A stretch of 64,000 bases of DNA from Candidatus Neomicrothrix sp. UBA814 (GCA_002296525.1 DBIA01000027.1:1-64000); one strand, 5' to 3'. Positions 42,123 through 51,274 are shown, counted from the first letter of the stretch. The notes: generated by a model from the sequence alone, not told the origin. Numbers and translations are program-made.

Positions 42123-43040
42123 TTAGACGGCGGTAAGACCGTCAATTGTCGGCGCAAAATCTCGCACCACGCGTCGAAGTACATCTCGAGTTGCGGAGGC
42201 TGGAGCGGAAAGCATTCCGCGACGTCGGACGGCGAGGCCCACGTGGCGGGGTGGCATTTCTTGTAGCGACAACACGGACCAATTCCCTCGTCCAATCCAT
42301 GCTGGGATGGCTGTGACTGGCACTATTGCCGGTGCGTAGCCTTGAAAAGCGAGCGTCGCTGCCAGGCGAATGCCGTCTAGTTCGGCAACGGTGCGGAGTT
42401 GCACTTCTTCTTGACGTGCTTTGTCATCGATGAGGACTCGTAAATTAGAGCCGGGTGGGCTGAGTAGAAGTTCGTGTTCTTCAAGTTCTTTGATGTGGAT
42501 GGGGCGATCGCCATCGGCACTGAGGGGGTGTCCTTCAGGAGCTATGACGACTAGTTGTTCATTGAAGAGTGGGCTGGTGAACAATTCGTCGTGTTGCAGC
42601 GGCGTGTTGATCACCGTTAGGTCAAGGTCGCCGTGTTCGAGTAGAGGAACGAGTGCCGTGGTGGTGGAATCGATAACTGTTGCCATAACGTCGGGAAACG
42701 CTCGGCTGAGTTCGTCGAGTAGGGGTGGTAACAACCAACGGCCGGTTGTACCGATGATGCCGAGGCGGACTTGACCGGTGACCCGAGAGGTCATGGAGGT
42801 TACGTCGTCGCGTAGAGCGGCCAGCTCTGTGTTGATGCGGCGTGCTCGGGTCAGTACGACTTGGCCTTCTGGTGTCAGCTGGCCGGCGCTTCGGTCGATA
42901 AGGATCGCCCCTAAGTCGTCTTCGAGGCGTGCAATGTGGGTGGAAATGTTCGATTGGACAGTGTCGAGAGCTCGTGCTGCTGCGGAAAAGCGGCCGTGCT
43001 CAGCTACAGCGGCGAGGGCCTCTAGTTGTTTAAGTTCCAT
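42123..43040 (-). CDS. LysR-family transcriptional regulator
   Basis: A 305-residue LTTR. Helix-turn-helix: MELKQLEALAAVAEHGRFSAAARALDTVQSNISTHIARLEDDLG. The inducer-binding domain follows from about residue 88 (GQVRLGIIGTTGRWLLPPLLDELS). Target unknown. Upstream (43070-43084) lies a palindrome with 6-bp arms that fits an LTTR site, and beyond that a divergent small RNA gene, so the regulator may control itself and the RNA. The carboxyltransferase gene lies 56 bp after it in the same direction. Confidence 0.92.
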   Translation of the reverse strand: MELKQLEALAAVAEHGRFSAAARALDTVQSNISTHIARLEDDLGAILIDRSAGQLTPEGQVVLTRARRINTELAALRDDVTSMTSRVTGQVRLGIIGTTGRWLLPPLLDELSRAFPDVMATVIDSTTTALVPLLEHGDLDLTVINTPLQHDELFTSPLFNEQLVVIAPEGHPLSADGDRPIHIKELEEHELLLSPPGSNLRVLIDDKARQEEVQLRTVAELDGIRLAATLAFQGYAPAIVPVTAIPAWIGRGNWSVLSLQEMPPRHVGLAVRRRGMLSAPASATRDVLRRVVRDFAPTIDGLTAV

Positions 43041-43069
43041 TTAATGAGCGTATCCGAAATGAAAATACA

Positions 43070-43084
43070 ATCTATAAAATAGAT
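43070..43084. promoter_or_regulatory. Palindrome in the LysR upstream region
   Basis: ATCTAT and ATAGAT flank a 3-base AAA centre, 30 bp before the LysR start and 23 bp before the -35 of the divergent RNA. The interrupted dyad size (15 bp) is that of an LTTR box. Confidence 0.4.
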
Positions 43085-43106
43085 CAAAAGTATCTCCTAC
43101 TTCGAC

Positions 43107-43135
43107 TTGATGAATGACCCATCGGTAACTAATTT
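43107..43135 (+). promoter_or_regulatory. Promoter of the 6C-type RNA
   Basis: TTGATG (43107-43112) and TAATTT (43130-43135) with a 17-bp spacer. Transcription would start near 43142, just before the first conserved hairpin. Confidence 0.5.
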
Positions 43136-43141
43136 GTTTCC

Positions 43142-43290
43142 TGTTGGGAATAAACGACTTCCCCCGAGTCGCTCAACATTGAGATCGCTACACGGTGCCC
43201 CCCACCGGAGCGGTCAGCCGAGGCGGAGCACCCCTTCCTCCTTACGGCTCTTGAAACCGGCCCGCCCCCCGGGCCGGTTTCCCATTTTTG
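43142..43290 (+). ncRNA. 6C-type small RNA
   Basis: A non-coding stretch with the layout of the actinobacterial 6C RNA. Hairpin 1: CGACT (43155-43159) with AGTCG (43167-43171), loop TCCCCCG. Hairpin 2: CGGTG (43193-43197) with CACCG (43203-43207), loop CCCCC, giving a run of six C. A third hairpin (43253-43264 with 43270-43281, 12 bp), again with a C-only loop, is followed by TTTTT and is the terminator. 6C RNAs in mycobacteria act on mRNAs through their C-rich loops. It lies between the divergent LysR gene and the end of the aconitase gene. Ends are approximate. Confidence 0.75.
43253..43290 (+). terminator. Terminator of the 6C-type RNA
   Basis: A 12-bp GC-rich stem (GAAACCGGCCCG with CGGGCCGGTTTC), loop of five C, then TTTTT at 43285-43289. 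It also could stop aconitase transcripts less well on the other strand (no T run there). Confidence 0.75.
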
Positions 43291-43355
43291 GGAACCGTCT
43301 CGACACGAATTTTGAGGGTTTTCAAGCCGTTGATCTGGCGGTGTGACCTGTGCTT

Positions 43356-45635
43356 TTAAAGTGACGCTTTGATGATGTTCAGAGCTGAGCCAGCTTTAAA
43401 CCACTCGATCTGCTCAGAACTAAATGTGTGGTTAGCCGAGAACGACCATGTCGTGCCATCAGGTGAGGTGACCTCAACGTCTAAGGAATGACCTGGGGCT
43501 AGCTGGGCTAACGAGCGCACTGCGATGCGATCATCTTCACCGATACGTTCGTAGTCTTGGGGGTCAACGAAGGTAAGTGGCAGCATGCCCTGCTTTTTCA
43601 GGTTCGTTTCGTGGATTCTCGCGAAAGAACGAGCAATAGCGACTAGGCCTCCGCGGAAGCGGGGTTCCATTGCTGCGTGTTCTCGACTTGAACCTTCGCC
43701 CATGTTCTCGTCCCCAATTACAACCCAGCCCTGCCCAGCTTCATGGTATGACCGCGCAATATCTGGGAAAGTTTGGGTTTCGCCATTGAGCTGGTTTTTC
43801 CCGTGCCCGACGTCGTATCCGTCAAACGCGTTTACCGCTCCCAAATACAAGTTGCCTGAGATATTTTCTAGGTGACCGCGATACTTGAGCCACGGCCCTG
43901 CCATTGAAATGTGGTCAGTCGTGAACTTTCCTTTGGCTTTGACCAGAACCGGAAGGTCCTCGTAATCCGATCCGTCCCACGCGGGAAACGGTTCAAGAAG
44001 TTGAAGTCGTTCGGAGGACGCGTCGACTTTTACTTGAACGGCTGATCCGTCGGCTGGGGGAGCGACGAAGGTATCTTGCCCGGGATCAAACCCTTCGGGC
44101 GGTAGTTCGATACCGACAGGAACTGAAAGTGACACTTCTTCGCCTTTGTCGTTGGTCAATGTGTCACTTAACGGATCGAAGTCGACGGTTCCGGCGAGGG
44201 CCAGAGCCATGACAGTTTCTGGGGATGTCACAAATGCCAGCGTTGCCGCGTCACCATCATTTCTTTTGGGGAAGTTCCGGTTGTAGGAGGTAACGATGAC
44301 GTTCGGTTGTCCCGCTATATGGCCCTCTTCAGCGCTGCGGTCCCATTGACCAATGCACGGCCCACACGCGTTAGCTAGAACTGTCGCTCCTAGGGCTTCG
44401 AAGTCCGCTAGCAGTCCATCGCGCTCAATTGTTGCTCTGACCTGCTCTGAGCCGGGAGTAATTAATAGCTTGGACTTCACCGTGAGGCCTTTAGAGGCTG
44501 CTTCTCGAGCGATGCTTGCTGCTCGAGTTATGTCTTCATAACTTGAGTTGGTACATGACCCAATCAATGCTGCGCTGATAGTTGAAGGCCATCCATTCTT
44601 TTCTGCTTCTGCGCCTAGGTCACCGACTTGTCTTGCTAGATCGGGTGTATGAGGGCCATTGATGTGAGGTGCAAGCGAGGAGAGGTCGATCTCGATGACT
44701 TCGTCGTAATAGGCGCTGGGGTTCGCCATTACTTCGTCGTCTGCTCGTAGATGGGTTGCGACCTTGTCTGCTGCGTCAGCTACGGCTTCTCGGCCAGTTG
44801 ATTTTAGGTATCGGCTCATGGCTTGGTCGTAACCAAACAGAGAGGTCGTGGCCCCAATCTCCGCCCCCATGTTGCATATGGTTGCTTTGCCGGTGCAGCT
44901 CAGTGATTCTGCGCCGGGTCCGAAGTATTCGACTATTGCGCCGGTGCCGCCCTTAACGGTCAAAACTTCTGCGACCTTCAAGATGATGTCTTTGGGGGCG
45001 CTCCAGCCTGACAGTTCTCCTGTTAAGTGCACGCCTATTGCCTTGGGCCAGCGAACGTTCCAGGCAAAGCCGGTCATCACGTCGACGGCGTCTGCACCGC
45101 CGACTCCGACTGCGATCATTCCGAGACCGCCAGCGTTCGGTGTGTGGCTGTCGGTTCCGATCATCATTCCACCTGGGAACGCGTATTGTTCAAGTACGAC
45201 TTGGTGGATAATTCCGCTTCCTGGCTTCCAGAACCCTGCTCCGTACTTCGCGCAAACACTTTCCAGGAAGTCGTAGACCTCTTCGTTACTTTCACTTGCT
45301 GCCAGTAAGTCTGTTTTGCCATCATCGCGAGCTTGTATTAGGTGATCGCAGTGAGTGGTTGTGGGCACAGCCACCTCGTCTAAACCAGCTGTCATGAATT
45401 GCAACCAAGCCATTTGTGCTGTGGCGTCTTGCATTGCTACTCGATCTGGGCGCAGATCGACGTAGCTCACCCCGCGGTCCAGATCTTGGTCGGCTGAGGC
45501 CAAATGATTAATCAGTACCTTTTCGGCCAAGGTCAATCCTCGACCAAGCTTCTCTCGCCCCAAGGCAATGTTCTCGTCAAGGTTTGCGTAAACATTTTCG
45601 ATGAGTTTTATTGGAGTGCTTGCGGCGACTGCCAT
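43356..45635 (-). CDS. acn: Aconitate hydratase (mitochondrial-type)
   Basis: A 759-residue aconitase of the mitochondrial-type branch (most bacterial AcnA are about 890-930 residues). Cluster Cys: [11 protein letters not shown] near residue 370 and [11 protein letters not shown] near 433-436. Substrate and catalytic residues include [13 protein letters not shown] near 160 and the C-terminal [19 protein letters not shown] (Ser-Arg). It isomerises citrate to isocitrate through a [4Fe-4S] cluster. AGAGGAC precedes the ATG. It ends beside the 6C-type RNA terminator. Confidence 0.96.
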   Translation of the reverse strand: MAVAASTPIKLIENVYANLDENIALGREKLGRGLTLAEKVLINHLASADQDLDRGVSYVDLRPDRVAMQDATAQMAWLQFMTAGLDEVAVPTTTHCDHLIQARDDGKTDLLAASESNEEVYDFLESVCAKYGAGFWKPGSGIIHQVVLEQYAFPGGMMIGTDSHTPNAGGLGMIAVGVGGADAVDVMTGFAWNVRWPKAIGVHLTGELSGWSAPKDIILKVAEVLTVKGGTGAIVEYFGPGAESLSCTGKATICNMGAEIGATTSLFGYDQAMSRYLKSTGREAVADAADKVATHLRADDEVMANPSAYYDEVIEIDLSSLAPHINGPHTPDLARQVGDLGAEAEKNGWPSTISAALIGSCTNSSYEDITRAASIAREAASKGLTVKSKLLITPGSEQVRATIERDGLLADFEALGATVLANACGPCIGQWDRSAEEGHIAGQPNVIVTSYNRNFPKRNDGDAATLAFVTSPETVMALALAGTVDFDPLSDTLTNDKGEEVSLSVPVGIELPPEGFDPGQDTFVAPPADGSAVQVKVDASSERLQLLEPFPAWDGSDYEDLPVLVKAKGKFTTDHISMAGPWLKYRGHLENISGNLYLGAVNAFDGYDVGHGKNQLNGETQTFPDIARSYHEAGQGWVVIGDENMGEGSSREHAAMEPRFRGGLVAIARSFARIHETNLKKQGMLPLTFVDPQDYERIGEDDRIAVRSLAQLAPGHSLDVEVTSPDGTTWSFSANHTFSSEQIEWFKAGSALNIIKASL

Positions 45636-45717
45636 CTACATGTCCTCTTTCTCGTTAACTTCGTGCTGTGGGACATCCCCGACGATACGCCCTTTAGGTT
45701 ATTTCGCCACTGGCAAT

Positions 45718-46677
45718 CTAAACGTAAGGCCAACGACGTTGGTCTTGAGAACGCTCATCTTCCTGTTGGGTTAACGCCCATCGGCGACGCCAAGCAGCGG
45801 CGTCCGGACCTCCAAGGCCCGGACTTTCGTCAGAGTGAGCTCGTTGTCGAGATGCGAACCAGTTTCCAGTAGCGGTTTCGTCTGCCAGTGACTCCACGGC
45901 CAATTGAAGTTTTCGGGTGAATCTACGATTGTTGTCCTCTTCGGCGAATTCGAGTGGTCGACCGAAATTAACCGTTGCTTTTGACTTCTTGGGCCAGTTG
46001 CGTCCTTTGCGCAAGATACCGAAGGTGCCACGGATATGTACTGGTACTACGGGCACTCCAGCTTGTTTCGCGAGGAAAGCGGCTCCTGGTCGGAACTCTT
46101 GACCCCAACCATCTGGAGATCGTCCACCTTCTGGGTAGATCACCATGCTCCAGCCACTTCGAAGTAAATCGACAGCTTTTTCAATGGTGTTGCGGTTGAT
46201 TGCAGTGCGCTCTATAGGAATCGCGCCGATGAACAAAGCTGAGATGGCTCCGGTCATTCGATTGCCGAAGAAATAGTCGGCTGCGGCTCCTACGAAAGCC
46301 TTGTGTTTCCAGGGTGCAGGCATCGAGGTCAACATCAGAAGCGTGTCGGCGTGGCTTTGATGATTGGCGGCGAATATTGCTGGACCTTCGAGGTCATGGA
46401 GCCTGTCGAGGCCTCTGATTGTTGGGTTGGCGTAATAGCTGATGAGGCCGTTGCCGAGGGTCGCTAGAGCGAGACGTCTTGTGAGTCGCGATGCGTATCT
46501 GCGCGCCCAGTCTGTTTCGTAGTTGCTTCCGACGTTTGAAGGTAGAGGAATTTCCCCTTCGGGGGTTTCAGCTGCCTTAAGGGGAAATTCTACTTTTCGA
46601 ACGACGCGCGAAATTGATGCCTTGGAGCGCCGATCAGTTAAGTGGCTGATGGGGTTTCTGCGATTTGGATCCGTCAT
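45718..46677 (-). CDS. 1-acyl-sn-glycerol-3-phosphate acyltransferase (PlsC-like)
   Basis: A 319-residue membrane-associated acyltransferase. Motif I N-H-Q-S-x-x-D (ANHQSHADTLL) near residue 110; motif III YPEGGRSPDGWG near 178; motif IV VPVVPVHIRGTFG near 205. It transfers an acyl chain to a lysophosphatidate or related acceptor. It is the last gene of an operon after the LarA-like and FAR/HAD-like genes (15 bp spacing), so the product is probably a special lipid rather than bulk phosphatidate. Confidence 0.88.
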   Translation of the reverse strand: MTDPNRRNPISHLTDRRSKASISRVVRKVEFPLKAAETPEGEIPLPSNVGSNYETDWARRYASRLTRRLALATLGNGLISYYANPTIRGLDRLHDLEGPAIFAANHQSHADTLLMLTSMPAPWKHKAFVGAAADYFFGNRMTGAISALFIGAIPIERTAINRNTIEKAVDLLRSGWSMVIYPEGGRSPDGWGQEFRPGAAFLAKQAGVPVVPVHIRGTFGILRKGRNWPKKSKATVNFGRPLEFAEEDNNRRFTRKLQLAVESLADETATGNWFASRQRAHSDESPGLGGPDAAAWRRRWALTQQEDERSQDQRRWPYV

Positions 46678-46692
46678 CTGTCGGTCCCAATT

Positions 46693-48282
46693 CTAAACAA
46701 CGTCCGCCATCAGGACCGGCGGATTGTGAATATGAGTGAGTGTTGGGTCGCGGCCTACGACATCGGTGGCCATTTCTAAAGCGTCGCGCATAGTGGTAGC
46801 CGAACGAAACCCCATTCTCTTTACAGCTCGTTGATCTCCGCCAACCACTATTACTTGTGCAACGTGTTCCAGGGCGTGGGAGCACCAGTACCACATGTAG
46901 AAGGGGTGAACTCCGTGATAGGCATACGAAGTTCGGTATAGGTGCCGATACCACTCATCCTCCGCATACCGTTTTTCGTACTTGTGTTCTATGACCTCTG
47001 GGTCCGTACTGTCTGCCAGTACCTCTTCGAAAAAGTCAATGTAGCTGGGGTGATGCACCGGATGGAATTCCCAGGGAGTTGGATGGCTCATGATTACCAC
47101 CCCGCCCTCGCGGACTAGTGGCTTGCCTTTATACAAATTGAAGAAATAGCCCAGGCCAAGACACGCAACAAGGATCGGATTCATGATGGAGTTCACGTTG
47201 TAAGGGCCGAGATACGGCAGACCCATTGACAGAATGTCAGTCTGACCTTCAACACGGACCAGGTGCTGCCTGTAAACATTTGCGGTCGTGACCTCGTGAA
47301 CCGCTTCTACTTCTCCTGCCTGGATCGAAGTCAATCCATAGGGAGCCCGTATTCCTTGGAAGATGGTTCGAGCTGACTTTCTAGGGACTTTGTCCAAAAA
47401 CTTTTTGGTGCCTAATAGAAATAGGCGTTCTTTTGCGTTCATCTCCCATTCGCGTTTTTGTAGGAAGTCCCAGGGTTCAGGAAACGTGTCGTTGTTGAGT
47501 GTTGTTTCGATCTGAAAAATCTTCACGCCGGCGTCTCGGATGAGTCGACCTTGGCGCCAGTTCTTAGTGTGTAACTCGCTCTTTTCTTGGTCCATGAAGG
47601 ACTTTGAGCGTCGCATGGTTTCAACATTGTGATGGTGACGTAGCGCTGTGTACCCCGATAGGCCCGTGGCAACGCTCTTGTGGCCTCCATCCATGGAGAC
47701 GAGATTGATATTTACATAGATGATTAGGTCAGACTCGACTGCTCTTTTGGAGATGACTACTTCTTCTCCATGATCGGTTTCGCCTAGGTGAGTGAGGCCA
47801 TCTGGGTCTTCGGCATCGAAGTTATACAGCTGACCATTTGGAGCGAACGCGTCGTATACCCGGTCGCCAACAGCGTGGCGAAGTTCCGACTCGGTCATTC
47901 GTCGGTGCAAGGCGAGCGCGGCAATTAAGTGAACATCGTCGACTCCAGCGCTGGCCGCTATGTCCAATACATGTTCGATAATTCTTCCCCGGATGTCAGG
48001 TGCTTGCATCTGAGGTAGCGGCAGGGAAATGTCATCGAAGGCGATGGTTAGTTTCATTCCCGGCGATAGCAGCGCCTCCAAGGGAGGGGAATCGCCGAGG
48101 GGGTTGGCCAGAGCGTTTCGAATAGCCCCGTCGACGTCCTCGATCGGTTCGATTGGCTCGTTGGGGTAAATAACTCTGCTCCCTGAAGGCAGTTTTTCGA
48201 AACGAAAGCCCTCCCCGTGGTGGAACACTATTGGGGGAGTGGTCCGGTCGACTTCGAGCACAAGTCCTTGACGAGCCAGCAT
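46693..48282 (-). CDS. LarA-like (nickel-pincer racemase family) protein
   Basis: A 529-residue protein whose first 330 residues match the lactate racemase LarA N-terminal domain (DUF2088). Key positions are spaced as in LarA: His126 (ALALHRRMTESE) to Lys202 (GGHKSVATGLSGY) is 76 residues, as H108 to K184; His218 is K+16, as H200, the nickel ligand. The second catalytic His (K-10, H174 in LarA) is absent (Ile192). The rest is longer than in LarA (about 425) and contains an unusual HPFYMWYWCSHALEHV segment. It may be a racemase/epimerase of a lipid-linked hydroxyacid. Start overlaps the stop of the FAR/HAD gene by one base (TGATG). LarB/C/E are not in the window. Confidence 0.75.
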   Translation of the reverse strand: MLARQGLVLEVDRTTPPIVFHHGEGFRFEKLPSGSRVIYPNEPIEPIEDVDGAIRNALANPLGDSPPLEALLSPGMKLTIAFDDISLPLPQMQAPDIRGRIIEHVLDIAASAGVDDVHLIAALALHRRMTESELRHAVGDRVYDAFAPNGQLYNFDAEDPDGLTHLGETDHGEEVVISKRAVESDLIIYVNINLVSMDGGHKSVATGLSGYTALRHHHNVETMRRSKSFMDQEKSELHTKNWRQGRLIRDAGVKIFQIETTLNNDTFPEPWDFLQKREWEMNAKERLFLLGTKKFLDKVPRKSARTIFQGIRAPYGLTSIQAGEVEAVHEVTTANVYRQHLVRVEGQTDILSMGLPYLGPYNVNSIMNPILVACLGLGYFFNLYKGKPLVREGGVVIMSHPTPWEFHPVHHPSYIDFFEEVLADSTDPEVIEHKYEKRYAEDEWYRHLYRTSYAYHGVHPFYMWYWCSHALEHVAQVIVVGGDQRAVKRMGFRSATTMRDALEMATDVVGRDPTLTHIHNPPVLMADVV

Positions 48283-50615
48283 CAGTGGACTCCTTCCGCG
48301 GTTGCTTGTGAATTTGGTCTTTGTCCCATTGGGAGTAACGGTTTAGGCGCACCTGCTGTTTTTGGCCAATTCTCGGTGAGCCATCCTCGCCGCTCAGCAA
48401 TGGTAACTAGTCGTGTCTCAGGGTTAACTGCCACCGGGTATCCAACGGCTTCGAGCATCGGAAGATCTGATGCTGAGTCCGCGTAGGCAACTCCCTGTTG
48501 GGGGTCGAGGCCATTTTCTTCGGCCCAGTCCACCATCAGTTGGGCCCGCACTTCCCCTGTAGGGGGAACATCGAGCATTTCTCCAGTGAGTTTGCCGTCT
48601 TTGCGGTCAATTTTCGCGGCGATTATGTGGTCGAAAAGAGGACGCAGGGGCTCAACGGCTATATCGAGTGCACCTGTGATGAGAACCGTTTGGTGACCGG
48701 CAGCGCGGTGTGCTCGCACCCTTCGCAAACCTGCTGGGAAGGATTTGATGAGAATGAGATCGCTAAGCATTTCGGCTGCGTCGCGCTCTAACTGTTTGAG
48801 CGGGGCGCCTTTGTATCGCTGGTAGAAGTATCGGAGGAAGTCAGTGCGGTCTCGCTTATCTCGTCTCCACAAGCCTGGGGTTTCGGTAAGGGTTCGGAGG
48901 GCGAACTCAAAGCGTTTCTTCGGACTCAAGTGTCGAGTAGCTAGCCAGGCGTAACTTTCAACAACGTTGCTAGCAATCAGCGTGTTTTCTAAGTCGAATG
49001 CAGCGAAGTGACGGCCCGGGTCTAAGACCGCGGTACGAAGTCGTTCAGACCGACTTGGTCCGCTTCGCTTTTCAGGCGTGGTTTTGACTCGGGCTTGAAT
49101 TACGACGGTGGGAAGGTGAACTTCGGTGATGTAGTGATGCCAGTCGATGACGCTGGGGTCAAATCCGAATTGTTCTTGATCTTCAAGTGGTAGAGAGTTC
49201 CATAGAGACAGAGTGCGTTCGATCCCATATAGCGCTTCGCACTTGCCGTATGCGCCGTAGATATCGACATACCCCTTGATTTGATCGAGATTTTGGCGAC
49301 GTTCTGCGAACTTGCTGGTGAAGCTGTTCTCCCCTCGAATCGGTAGGCGATTGATTACTTTCGCCGCAACGTCAAAGGCCTTGACGACGCGATGAAGTTG
49401 TTCTTCGAGTCCGCTCGAGCCAGCGTATTTCCATTCTGTGCTCGCGGTGGGGTGTCCGTTCGCATCATAAACAGGGTTCTCTCCGAACCATTCCATCGCG
49501 GTGTTGAGTAGTTTTTTGAACTGGAGAGGGTTGGTGGATCCTGAGGCAACCTGAAAGACTTCGGGTTCCTCTGCGGGGCCTTTCGCGGCAACGGCGATTA
49601 TCGCTGCGGCGACCATGTCGACGGGGATTACGTCGATAATGCCTTCCGGATAGCCCGGGAAGGTGTTGAGTTCTCCTTTAGCGAACGAGACGATAAGTGG
49701 TTCGGCCATTCGGAATCCGCGGATCCAGCCTGGTGATGGTTGCGACCAGGCTGATTCAATAATCGAGGGTCGAACGATGCTGACCGGTATGTCATCGTGC
49801 AGTTCCACCAGGGCCGTTTCACCTAGAGCTTTGGAGTATGTGTATACGTCAGGCCAGCCAAGTGAGGTGGCGCGACTCCTGCCCGCTTCCACCATTTGAT
49901 CGTTTACCCACGACACGCGCAGCTGTTCGGTTTTGGCAGCGAGCATAGGCAAGCCAGCCGCGCCCAGTTCTTCCCGAGCGCCTTTGTTGAAGTTGCTCAG
50001 TTCCTCGGGGATTCTGCTGCGCGCATCTAGGTCAGTGCGGGTTCTCCGGGCAGCATCGACCTCTGCTCTCCAGTCAACGTCAACCTGGAAGGGAGTTCCT
50101 GCTAGCAGTTCTTCGTTAGCTGCCCCTCGACGATTGCCAGCTACGTAGCAGGTTGACACTGCGACGAGGTGGGGTCGTACTTCCATGTCTTTCAGTAATT
50201 GAATGATTCGATTAGGTCCCAGCAAGTTGATTTCTATTGAGCTATCGAGGGGGCTGTCGAAGCTGACTGTTGCGGCGGAATGGATGACTACATCACAAGA
50301 CGTGAACAGATGTCGGTCGTCTTCGCTGAGGCCAAGTCCTTCGTTTGTGACGTCCCCAGAGACCACCGAGATGCGTTGTTCGCAGATGGCGTCAAATTCG
50401 TCGCCCCATTGGGACCTCAGAGTGTCGAAAGCATCGTTGCGAATTATTTCTCGCTCAACTCGGCGTTGAGCGCTGTTTCGGCGGTTCGGACGCACCAAAA
50501 GCACGAGCTCGCAGTCGGGCACCCCGCGAAGAAGCCGTTCAACTAGCGCGGTACCCAAAAATCCAGTGCTGCCGGTGATGGCTATCCGCTTGCCCGAAAG
50601 GGCTTCACTGATCAC
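48282..50615 (-). CDS. Fatty acyl-CoA reductase-like SDR fused to a HAD-IB domain
   Basis: A 777-residue fusion. Residues about 7-350 are an extended SDR of the acyl-CoA reductase (male-sterility, NAD-binding 4) type: AITGSTGFLGTALVERLL near residue 12-30 and Y-x-x-x-K as YTYSKAL. Residues 541-770 are a HAD-IB-type phosphatase: FDLENTLIASNV (motif I, with Asp541 and Glu543 in place of the usual second Asp), LITGALD (motif II) and YADSASDLPML (motif IV). The start is GTG 50615: the longer frame reads through the operator and overlaps the TetR gene. First gene of the operon; divergent from the TetR gene. Confidence 0.85.
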   Translation of the reverse strand: MISEALSGKRIAITGSTGFLGTALVERLLRGVPDCELVLLVRPNRRNSAQRRVEREIIRNDAFDTLRSQWGDEFDAICEQRISVVSGDVTNEGLGLSEDDRHLFTSCDVVIHSAATVSFDSPLDSSIEINLLGPNRIIQLLKDMEVRPHLVAVSTCYVAGNRRGAANEELLAGTPFQVDVDWRAEVDAARRTRTDLDARSRIPEELSNFNKGAREELGAAGLPMLAAKTEQLRVSWVNDQMVEAGRSRATSLGWPDVYTYSKALGETALVELHDDIPVSIVRPSIIESAWSQPSPGWIRGFRMAEPLIVSFAKGELNTFPGYPEGIIDVIPVDMVAAAIIAVAAKGPAEEPEVFQVASGSTNPLQFKKLLNTAMEWFGENPVYDANGHPTASTEWKYAGSSGLEEQLHRVVKAFDVAAKVINRLPIRGENSFTSKFAERRQNLDQIKGYVDIYGAYGKCEALYGIERTLSLWNSLPLEDQEQFGFDPSVIDWHHYITEVHLPTVVIQARVKTTPEKRSGPSRSERLRTAVLDPGRHFAAFDLENTLIASNVVESYAWLATRHLSPKKRFEFALRTLTETPGLWRRDKRDRTDFLRYFYQRYKGAPLKQLERDAAEMLSDLILIKSFPAGLRRVRAHRAAGHQTVLITGALDIAVEPLRPLFDHIIAAKIDRKDGKLTGEMLDVPPTGEVRAQLMVDWAEENGLDPQQGVAYADSASDLPMLEAVGYPVAVNPETRLVTIAERRGWLTENWPKTAGAPKPLLPMGQRPNSQATAEGVH

Positions 50616-50632
50616 AGCATTAGTTCTATCAG

Positions 50633-50656
50633 AATACTTACCAAATGGTAAGTATT
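50633..50656. promoter_or_regulatory. Perfect 24-bp palindrome, TetR operator
   Basis: AATACTTACCA and TGGTAAGTATT flank a 2-base AA centre, a perfect dyad of 11-bp arms. It sits in the 68-bp gap between the divergent GTG starts of the FAR/HAD gene (50615) and the TetR gene (50684), so one site can block both promoters. Confidence 0.85.
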
Positions 50657-50683
50657 TGTGAGAATTCGATCTAAAGTGTTGGA

Positions 50684-51274
50684 GTGCCCACTGGTACCCG
50701 CGATCGTATTTTGGACTCTGCATTAGCTGCGTTTGGTATGCGCGGTTACGACGCCACTTCGTTGGATGACCTTGCTGCAGACCTTGGGATCACTAAGCAG
50801 GCGATTTTGTACCACTATTCGTCTAAAGAAGCCCTCTTGAAGGCGACTATTGAACTAGCTGTAAATGAATTGGGCTCTGCCTTGTCGGGTGCGGCTAACC
50901 CACAGGCGCGAGGTTTTGAACGAATCGAAGATCTTGTGAGAGCCACGTTTTCGCTTGCAGCTCGACGCCCGGAAGTGCTTGGGTTAGTTCGTTTGGTTTC
51001 CCGCCAAGGTGGTGTTGCGTCAGGAAAGCTGGCGTCGGCGATGAGCGTGATGCTGGGTGATGCGGTTCGATTTGTTGAAGTTGAGATGGATGCTGGCCGC
51101 TTTCGCCGGTTAGAACCTCGCATGCTGTTGCTAGCGGTCTATTCAGCCGTTGTTGGGGTTGCCACTGAACCTGAGGTGATGCGAGCGTTAGGTCTTGAGC
51201 CAGATCTGCGGTCTCTGGTGCGAGCTCGACGCGAAACTATCGAGTTTTTGCGGGCAGCTTTGATAGCTGACTAG
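50684..51274 (+). CDS. TetR-family regulator
   Basis: A 196-residue TetR repressor. DNA-binding helices: RDRILDSALAAFGMRGYDATSLDDLAADLGITKQAILYHYSSKEALLK, the family's HTH. The rest is an all-helical ligand domain with no recognisable pocket. It is divergent from the FAR/LarA/PlsC operon, and its operator is probably the 24-bp palindrome; ligand may be an acyl-CoA. Start is GTG. Ends 4 bp into the convergent lipoprotein gene. Confidence 0.92.
   Translation: MPTGTRDRILDSALAAFGMRGYDATSLDDLAADLGITKQAILYHYSSKEALLKATIELAVNELGSALSGAANPQARGFERIEDLVRATFSLAARRPEVLGLVRLVSRQGGVASGKLASAMSVMLGDAVRFVEVEMDAGRFRRLEPRMLLLAVYSAVVGVATEPEVMRALGLEPDLRSLVRARRETIEFLRAALIAD

Noticed and set aside
43107..43346. 79-residue frame in the 6C RNA region
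   Set aside because: No ribosome site or family; the nucleotide structure explains the sequence better.
50616..50723. 36-residue N-terminal extension of the FAR/HAD gene
   Set aside because: It would read through the palindromic operator and overlap the divergent TetR gene start.
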